From Neocallimastix lanati (nom. inval.) (lineage: Eukaryota; Neocallimastigomycota; Neocallimastigomycetes; Neocallimastigales; Neocallimastigaceae): a stretch of DNA of 64,000 bases. Every line of letters starts with the position of its first letter. The first letter of the stretch is position 1. The stretch spans positions 372,501 to 436,500 of the forward strand of contig JACVTC010000054.1 of assembly GCA_016946835.1 (NCBI GenBank), written 5' to 3'. Position numbers and translations under genes: made by a program. The notes under the pieces are model-generated. The model made no database searches. It saw only the letters and a list, made by a program, of their open reading frames with translations, and had not been told where the DNA came from. Shown here piece after piece: positions 58,101 through 64,000 of the stretch.

Positions 58101-59969
58101 CAAAGAAATTACCCTATCTATGACAAAGAACTTCTTGCTATTAAAGTTGCATTGGAAGGATGGAGACATTACTTAGAAGGAGCTCGCCATCAGTTTATTA
58201 TTTATACATATCATAAGAATTTAACTTTCCCTCGAAAACCTGAACTTCTTTCCCAACGCCAAATTCGTTGGTATGAATTCTTATCTAGATTTGATTTTAA
58301 ACTAATTTACAGAGCTGGTAAAAAGTCAGGTAAACCAGATATTTTATCAAGACGCAGTGATCATTTATTTGCTAGTGTTCGTCCTATTTCATGCGTTATT
58401 AATTCATGTAGTTTTAAGAATGATTCTTTAATCTCCTCTATTCATGATTCTCTAGCTAATGATGAATTCTATTGCAAAATAACTGAATTTCTTAAAAATG
58501 ATAAATCAAAAGATCCCCCTTTTAGTAAAATCGATAAATTTTCTCTTGACAAAAATGGTTATTTACTTTTTGAAAATTTAATTTATGTTCCCAATAAAAT
58601 TAGAATAAGAGTTTTAGAACTCCATCATGACTCTATTTCTGCTGGTCATTTTGGAATTAATAAAACTATTGAACTTATCTCTCGTAATTTCTGGTGGCCT
58701 AAATTACAAAAAGATGTTAAAATGTTTATTAAATCTTGTGAAATTTGTTCAAAATCCAAAATCCCAAGACATAAGCCATATGGTTTACTTTCTCCACTTT
58801 CTACACCAAATAGAGCCTGGTCTGCTATCTCTATGGATTTTATTGTTGAACTTCCGAAATCCAAAGATATGACCACTATAATGGTTGTTGTGGATCGCTT
58901 AACTAAAATGGCTCATTTTATACCTTTTAGATGTCTTCCTACTGCTTCTATTGCTGCTGATTCTTTCATTGCTAATATTTTTAAACTTCATGGTTTCCCC
59001 GATTCTATTATTTCTGATCGTGGTTCTCAGTTTACCTCTGATTTTTGGAATCGTCTTTGCTCTCTTTTAAATATTAAGCATTCTTTTTCTACTGCTTATC
59101 ACCCGCAGACCGATGGTCAAACGGAGAGGGTGAACTCGATATTGGAACAATATCTTCGTTGTTTCATCAATGAAAAGCAAAATAACTGGCTTGATTTATT
59201 ACCTTTTGCAGAATTTTCCTATAATAATACTTTACAACAGTCAATAAATCAATCACCATTTTTTGCAAATTATGGTTTTAATCCGAAATTTAATCCTGAA
59301 ATTCCTTCAAATGAGAATCCGCATAGAGCTGAGAAAAGAATATTAAATATTAATGAAAACATTAAATTTTTAAAAGAAAACTTAGAGCAAGCAAAAAAGA
59401 CTTATAAGAAATATGCAGATCTGAAAAGAATGGATTCTCCAGATTTTAAAGTAGGAAATAAAGTTTATCTTTTAAAGGGTAATACAACAAAGAAAAATAG
59501 AAAATTATCTGATCAACTAATAGGACCTTTTGAAATAATAAGAAAAGTTAGTGACTTAGCGTACGAACTTAAACTTCCTAATAATATGCGTTGTCACCCT
59601 GTATTTCATGTTTCACTTCTCGAACCTTACCATGAAAATGAATTTTCAAACAGAAGAAATACTCGTAGAAGAAATATTAATCTTAATACGGATACAATTG
59701 ATAGAACTCCTGAAAGAATAATTAAAATGAAAACCTTTAACAATAAGAATCGTTACTTGATTAAATGGAAAGGATGCGATTTTAGTGAAAATACTTGGAT
59801 TGATGAAGATCAAATTCTTGATAGACAATTAATACAAGAATATTACAGAAAAGAAAAGAAGAACAAATCTTCGAATGTTAACAACGAATTCTGTCAACCA
59901 CCTGATGATGCAAACGAGTACTATGTTAGACATAAATATCAACCTTTTGTAATTGATCTTCCTTCTTAA
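55149..59969 (+). CDS. Chromovirus Gag-Pol polyprotein
   Basis: One fused frame of about 1606 residues. In order: Gag (LVGDPLIWASNLRRNNDPLL); zinc knuckle CYYCKKPGHRYFNC; protease VLIDSGSDLNFIH; a Lys-rich then Ser-Asp-repeat spacer (SDSDSDSEEE, 56640-56850); reverse transcriptase with LDLKSAYNLVRIKEGDEYKT and the YIDD box; RNase H with ETDAS and KELLAI; integrase with HHCC finger (HHDS, CEICSKSK) and the D, D, E catalytic set in MDFIVELP, SDRGSQFT and HPQTDGQTERVN; chromodomain RYLIKWKGCDFSENTWIDED. The third RNase H Asp, expected in a TDHKNL motif, is Tyr (TYHKNL, codon 58209-58211). The frame opens with TTG at 55149; the first ATG is 55203 (codon 19) and is the likelier start. The chromodomain suggests targeting to modified histones. 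Confidence 0.95.
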   Translation: MEGFNNLIRRFEDLNLQEMNQENHQVLPRNNQKIVNEPPLFSGIKKDFDGFLTRAEIAMEANPQGFNNDHTKVRFIISYLVGDPLIWASNLRRNNDPLLNVYEDFIQELRNQFGEQDMSTVVANGKLCSIRQHKFGHVSEYINEFNKISRHSDFNDSAKIYMFVKGLHYKMREHLAVVNPNPNNLRRLFTDVLSIESLTKRHEINEFFYHNYYHRKEINNNNHASTSDPMEIDLYRIKRGQTNTSYFPSNQKLYQENSNSRDEERRKGLCYYCKKPGHRYFNCPNKKKPAGVKIISKQENTATTPSSSLRRIRRINSQEDIVKVRKIVEEQNSLLTKKSNIIDFYIKTNDTEEVKARVLIDSGSDLNFIHPEFAKAFGIKTKEIEEPFRVTGLGYGVSSVKKETEKCVLRLRNHLETIQLYVLRIPDVDIILGLPWINKHSPYNYHDAKKISFGSGFCARHCNNGKRKRKNKNKKRNKGKEPATNLEENKVIIEESRKRKPLFDSDSDSDSEEEISIRGRRTRIRTCSEFNNYDSDSDINDTFMLDNFSDSISDSDNFSDSDDIIVMNCDSKISTNSLRILKKICESSKCKKLNVIEKCNDEDNNLNKDGEKVEVPEIYLMFKEVFNENNCNVLPPHRNYDCEIKLKDNCSLFYGPLYPLTETEREELKKYLEENLKKGFIRKSSSPAGAPILFVRKKDGTYRLVIDYRKLNEMTIRNSYPLPLISELLDRVKGAKYFTKLDLKSAYNLVRIKEGDEYKTAFRTRYGHFEYLVMPFGLKNAPATFQHFINDVLSDYLDDFVISYIDDILIYSNTLEEHHVHVKKVLRKLLENHLVVKLEKCEFDVTETTFLGYVLSRDGIKMDKEKVKAILDWLVPTNVKEIQSFIGLCNYYRIFIKDFAKIANPLHKLTRKNVPFNWSSEQQKAFDTLKELFTTAPILKHPDSNKQFIVETDASNFAVGAILSQEFDGHLHPIAFISTSLTKSQRNYPIYDKELLAIKVALEGWRHYLEGARHQFIIYTYHKNLTFPRKPELLSQRQIRWYEFLSRFDFKLIYRAGKKSGKPDILSRRSDHLFASVRPISCVINSCSFKNDSLISSIHDSLANDEFYCKITEFLKNDKSKDPPFSKIDKFSLDKNGYLLFENLIYVPNKIRIRVLELHHDSISAGHFGINKTIELISRNFWWPKLQKDVKMFIKSCEICSKSKIPRHKPYGLLSPLSTPNRAWSAISMDFIVELPKSKDMTTIMVVVDRLTKMAHFIPFRCLPTASIAADSFIANIFKLHGFPDSIISDRGSQFTSDFWNRLCSLLNIKHSFSTAYHPQTDGQTERVNSILEQYLRCFINEKQNNWLDLLPFAEFSYNNTLQQSINQSPFFANYGFNPKFNPEIPSNENPHRAEKRILNINENIKFLKENLEQAKKTYKKYADLKRMDSPDFKVGNKVYLLKGNTTKKNRKLSDQLIGPFEIIRKVSDLAYELKLPNNMRCHPVFHVSLLEPYHENEFSNRRNTRRRNINLNTDTIDRTPERIIKMKTFNNKNRYLIKWKGCDFSENTWIDEDQILDRQLIQEYYRKEKKNKSSNVNNEFCQPPDDANEYYVRHKYQPFVIDLPS

Positions 59970-59974
59970 AGTTA

Positions 59975-60006
59975 ATCTCGCAGGAGCTCGACTTAAGGGG
60001 CGAGAT
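59975..60006 (+). promoter_or_regulatory. Polypurine tract with hairpin before the 3' LTR
   Basis: AAGGGGCGAGA (59995-60005) lies one base before the 3' LTR and is the expected plus-strand primer. ATCTCGC (59975-59981) and GCGAGAT (60000-60006) are perfect inverted copies that could fold the tract into a hairpin. Confidence 0.75.
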
Positions 60007-60779
60007 TGTAAAGATATTATTAATATCTTTATAAATTTTAATTAAATTTAATCATAAATTTAAGTAAAATTGAAATAAATCTATTAAAAATCACGTGTAT
60101 AAAATTATTGCAAATAATTTTAAACAAAACTTCGACTTCTTCCCAATCATATTAATAAATTAAAAATTTCTCTTGTGAAACTAGTAATTGAAAATCATTT
60201 CTTTTTATGTAATTTAATTTAAATAATAAGAGTTAAGGTTTTTTACAAGATAAATTAACAACATGAAACTATGCAATTAGTCATGTTGAAACTTACGGCA
60301 TTTTATGCTAAATTTATATTAAATAATTATGACAACTTTTATATTATTTTAAAATAGAAAATATATAATAAATTTACTAATAATATTTAAATAATAAATA
60401 AATAATAAATGAACTCAATTAGAATTGATTATATTTATTTTAGTTATTAATTATAATTCTCTTTATTTAGTAATAGTTAATTATTTATTATTAGTTTAGG
60501 TTAGTATTGTTTTTAAATAAATAGTTAGATAATATAATTCAATAGGAATTATATATTCTAAATGTAATAAGATAAAAATATAAATAGTTAACCAAATTTC
60601 ATGTATTTTAATCGATGTAATTGTTATTAACGATTTATTGTTAATAACACTAATAAGTAATAAAGATTATTTTAAAATCTAAATATAATAAAACTTATTT
60701 GTTTATAAAACATTTTTGTGTTATTTAGTGTTATTATAATTTTTGACTTATAATCTATTTTTTAAATCAAAACTTTATA
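60007..60779 (+). repeat. 3' LTR of the chromovirus
   Basis: Same length as and, as read, identical to 53998-54770. It is followed by the second GCCAC copy. Confidence 0.95.
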
Positions 60780-60784
60780 GCCAC

Positions 60785-61781
60785 TATTACCATCAAAATC
60801 TTCAAAAATTTCTAGAAAACAACAACATTAAGGAAGAAAAGAATGATAATATAAATTGTGAAGATTGCAAAATAAGTAAACTCAAGAAAAAACCATTCAA
60901 CAAAACAATCAACAAAAGTTCCTCACCATTACAAGTCGTTCATTCTGATATCGTCGGACCACTAAAGCCTTCACCATCATTTAGTGGATACAAATATTAT
61001 ATAACATTCATAGATGATTTCAGTAGAAAATGTTGGGTCTACTTACTGAAACACAAATCTGAAGCAGTACAAAAATTTATTGAGTTTCATAAACTTATGA
61101 AAAATACTTGTAATTACAATATAAAAGAAGTAAGATCTGATAACGGTTTAGAATATAACAATTCTAATTTTATAAATTATCTTAAAAATAATGGAATTAT
61201 ATTCAATCATTCAACACCAGGTAATCCCCAACAAAATGGTCGCGCTGAAAGAATTAATCAAACATTAGATAACTGCGCGAAAACACTACTTAGTGCAGCT
61301 AAATTATCACCTATTTTATGGGATGAAGCTATTAAATGTGCATGTATATTGTATAATTTAAATCCGCATCAAGGAATTAATTTTAAAATCCCGAACGAGG
61401 TATTTTTTAATAAGAAAATTGATATATCTAAACTTAAAGTGTTTGGATGTAAAGTATTTTTCCTTAATAGATACAAACAAGGAAAATTTGAAAATAATAC
61501 AAAACCAGGTATTTTCTTAGGATACTCATCAGATTCCCCAGGTTATCGTGTCCTCGACACTACTTCAAAAACAATAATTATAGTTCGTGACGCATACTTC
61601 AATGAAAGTACTCTAGGTTCATTTGGCACATCATTTTTTCATTCCTCAAATCCTTCAGATAAACAAATTGAGGGGGAACAGGACTTACAACATGATTCAC
61701 AACATCAATTTAGTCAATCTATTTATCATAATGAATTTGAAAGGAATGAAAACAAACCGAATAAAATTAATATTGAAGATA
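60785..61781 (+). CDS. Copia integrase part of the polyprotein (interrupted)
   Basis: Continues the copia frame after the chromovirus. The zinc-finger second half (CEDCKISKLKK) is followed by the catalytic core with VVHSDIVGPL, FIDDFSRKCWVYLL, VRSDNGLEYNN and GNPQQNGRAERINQTLDN, the D, D, E set of copia integrases, and the downstream GCKVFFLNRYKQGKF and GIFLGYSS motifs. All expected residues are present. The frame is cut a second time at the AGATA duplication by the inverted solo LTR. Read on, it ends within three codons in that LTR. Confidence 0.92.
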
Positions 61782-62554
61782 TATAAAGTTTTGATTTAAA
61801 AAATAGATTATAAGTCAAAAATTATAATAACACTAAATAACACAAAAATGTTTTATAAACAAATAAGTTTTATTATATTTAGATTTTAAAATAATCTTTA
61901 TTAATTATTAGTGTTATTAACAATAAATCGTTAATAACAATTACATCGATTAAAATACATGAAATTTGGTTAACTATTTATATTTTTATCTTATTACATT
62001 TAGAATATATAATTCCTATTGAATTATATTATCTAACTATTTATTTAAAAACAATACTAACCTAAACTAATAATAAATAATTAACTATTACTAAATAAAG
62101 AGAATTATAATTAATAACTAAAATAAATATAAACAATTTCAATCGAGCTCATTTATTATTTATTTATTATTTAAATATTATTAATAAATTCTTATTATAT
62201 TTTCTATTTAAAATTAATATAAAAGTTGTCATAATTATTTAATATGATTTTAGCATAAAATGCCGCAAGTTTCAACATGACTAATTGCATAGTTTCATGT
62301 TGTTAATTTATCTTGTAAAAAACCTTAACTCTTATTATTTGAATTAAATTACATAAAAAGAAATGATTTTCAATTACTAGTTTCACAAGAGAAATTTTTA
62401 ATTTATTAATATGATTGGGAAGAAGTCGAAGTTTTGTTTAAAATTATTTGCAATAATTTTATACACGTGATTTTTAATAGATTTATTTCAATTTTACTTA
62501 AATTTATGATTAAATTTAATTAAAATTTATAAAGATATTAATAATATCTTTACA
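61782..62554 (-). mobile_element. Solo LTR of the same chromovirus family, inverted
   Basis: 773 bp that matches the chromovirus LTR in reverse orientation with about 17 substitutions by eye (about 2%), flanked by AGATA at 61777-61781 and 62555-62559. A solo LTR with its duplication is the product of LTR-LTR recombination of an older insertion. Confidence 0.94.
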
Positions 62555-62559
62555 AGATA

Positions 62560-64000
62560 ATATTGATTTAATGGATGAATACAATAATGAAAACATGTTA
62601 GACAATAATTCAGAAAACGAAATAATTAATGAAGACATAATTAATGAAGACATAATTAATGAAAATAAAATTAATGAAGACATAATCAATGAAAATAAAA
62701 TTAATGAAGACAAAATTAATGATGATAAAATCAATGAAGATAAAATTAACGAAAATCAAAAATTAGCTGAAAAACAAGAAGAAATACTCAAAAATTCAAA
62801 TATTGAAGATAATATAAAAGTTTCATCAAACGAAAACCATGCCAAAATCCTACATGATAATAGTAAAAGTAATGAAAATAACACTATTATTAATAGAAAT
62901 AACGATAATAACATAAAGGGTATAAAAATCACAAAAAATGATTTTTTGAACAAAAATGTGAAAAAAAGTTTTATTAATAAAAATTTGAATAAAAATTTCA
63001 AAAATTTCAAATTTAAGAATAAATTAAAAATTTCAAACCTTAATAATTATAAAAATTTATCTAAATCAAACTTTAATAATTATGAAATTTTAGACCAGAA
63101 ACTTATTGAGAATAGAATTGAAAGCAATCATAAAAATCTGGCTAATATGAAGATGAATGAAAAATCAAATTTGGAAAATAATAAAATATATGATAATAAT
63201 AAAATGAATGACTATAATTCAGAGAATGGATCTGAGGACAGTTTTAGTGATCTGGAACCTTTAGATAAAAGAAAACTAAGAAAGAACAAAGAAAAGAACT
63301 TTAAATTTAATATTAAAAGAAATAATAAAATTTTCGATAAACTAGTAAACAAAAATGATAAAATTGATAACGAGAAAACAAAAAACTATCGAAAAAGAAA
63401 AAGAAAAATTTATCAATTGAATGAAGAAAGAAAAATAAAAGATAGAGTATCTACATCAAATAAACCATTTTTTGAAAGGAAAACAGACTCAGATGAAAAC
63501 GAAAGACGCAAGAGAAATAGAGTCAATAACATTAATACATTAATTCCCAAGAATTATGAAGAAGCTATGAATTCAGAAAATGCGGACAAATGGAAAGACG
63601 CAATTAACAAAGAATTACAAAATTTATATGGAAATAATGTAATGAAAATTGTTGAAAATAAAAATATCCCAAAAGGCATTAAGCCACTCGACGTTAAATG
63701 GGTTTTTACCATAAAAGATAATGGTATATATAAAGCTAGATTGGTCGTCAAAGGTTTTCGACAAATTAAAGGAGTTGATTATAACTGCACCTATTCTCCT
63801 ACAATAGAAATGGATAGTTTTAGATTAACTATTGCTATTGCATCTATATATAAATGGGATTTAAGACAAATCAATATTAAAGCTGCATATTTGAACGCTA
63901 AATTAGATGAAATAATTTATGTACAAATTCCAATCGGTGATAAAAATTTCAATTGCGGAAAATCAGGATTATTACGAAAGGCTCTCTATGGACTCAAACA
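62560..64000 (+). CDS. Copia linker and reverse transcriptase (3'-partial)
   Basis: The frame resumes after the solo LTR. First a repetitive acidic stretch of NEDII/NENKI units (about 62610-62760), then a long Lys/Asn/Asp linker, then a copia-type reverse transcriptase (RVT_2): NYEEAMNSENADKWKDAINK, PLDVKWVFTIKDNGIYKARL, VKGFRQIKGVDYNCTYSPTI and LLRKALYGLKQ at the edge. Motif A, normally Q-x-D-V-K-T-A-F/Y-L, reads QINIKAAYLNA, so the catalytic Asp is Asn (codon 63873-63875). The YVDD box and RNase H are outside the window. No stop occurs from 62560 to 64000. Confidence 0.9.
62610..62760 (+). repeat. In-frame tandem repeats in the copia linker
   Basis: Repeats of 15-18 bp based on ATTAATGAAGACATA encode NEDII/NENKI/NEDKI units. 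Unit length stays a multiple of three, so the frame is kept. Confidence 0.85.

Larger units (their letters stand above)
53998..60779 (+). mobile_element. Complete Ty3-type chromovirus LTR retrotransposon (Tf1/Sushi-like)
   Basis: 6782 bp. The two 773-bp LTRs (53998-54770, 60007-60779) are identical in my line-by-line reading. Target duplication GCCAC lies at 53993-53997 and 60780-60784. It carries one fused Gag-Pol frame with a C-terminal chromodomain, a self-priming site and a polypurine tract. Identical LTRs and a clean duplication indicate a very recent insertion, inside the copia integrase frame. Confidence 0.96.
51983..64000 (+). mobile_element. Ty1/copia LTR retrotransposon, split by two insertions, right end outside window
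   Basis: The order is 5' LTR, primer site, gag-protease, integrase, long linker, reverse transcriptase, which is the Ty1/copia order (integrase before reverse transcriptase). Coding parts are 52372-53997, 60785-61781 and 62560-64000. They join in one frame when the two insertions and one copy of each target duplication are ignored, with no other stop or frameshift seen. The element is thus nearly intact apart from the insertions and one catalytic-site change. RNase H and the 3' LTR lie beyond 64000. Confidence 0.93.

Overview
This window looks like a chromosome piece from an anaerobic gut fungus (Neocallimastigomycota) or a very close zoosporic relative. The signs are extreme AT richness, long A/T homopolymers and AAT arrays between and inside genes, many short GT-AG introns, a centriole-assembly protein (so flagellated cells), and receptor-like genes of a type I associate with rumen fungi. 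The species call is inference; the composition and gene structures are visible in the sequence.

Left part (1-31003). The window opens inside VMA6 (V-ATPase subunit d, nearly complete). On the minus strand follows a receptor gene of at least 18 exons (2655-8717): an N-terminal sugar-binding-protein-like domain joined to a class C GPCR-like membrane domain, built partly from micro-exons of 15-24 nt. After an 84-copy AAT array and a decayed gene come a WDR5-like WD40 gene (7 exons) and a 5.3 kb gene-poor stretch with satellite-like repeats. Next is a 1615-aa CPAP/SAS-4-like gene, with Q/N-rich, coiled-coil, RVKSMHPG-repeat and C-terminal TCP10-type regions. Three small genes without recognised function follow.

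Middle (31004-51368). This holds an aspartokinase gene (HOM3-like, 5 exons) and an intronless YajO-like aldo/keto reductase. A GC-richer transposon-like remnant carries a nested poly(A) retroposon with target duplication. Small gene debris includes a recognisable gamma-COP exon. A second minus-strand receptor gene (11 exons, 1339 aa) has a signal peptide, a beta-helix/POMP-like ectodomain, an EGF-like module and about seven membrane segments.

Right part (51983-64000). This is a nested retrotransposon cluster. A Ty1/copia element runs off the right edge. It is split by a complete chromodomain Ty3 element (773-bp LTRs that I read as identical, 5-bp duplication GCCAC) and again by an older, inverted solo LTR of the same family (duplication AGATA). 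The Ty3 element carries the signature of Tf1-style self-priming; the copia element's primer site matches the anticodon arm of tRNA-Lys(CUU). Each element has lost one expected catalytic Asp.

The housekeeping genes are independent single-copy genes, not an operon. The biological themes are environmental sensing (two unusual large receptors) and a time-ordered retrotransposon nest. All intron borders were read by eye and checked for phase, except where stated.
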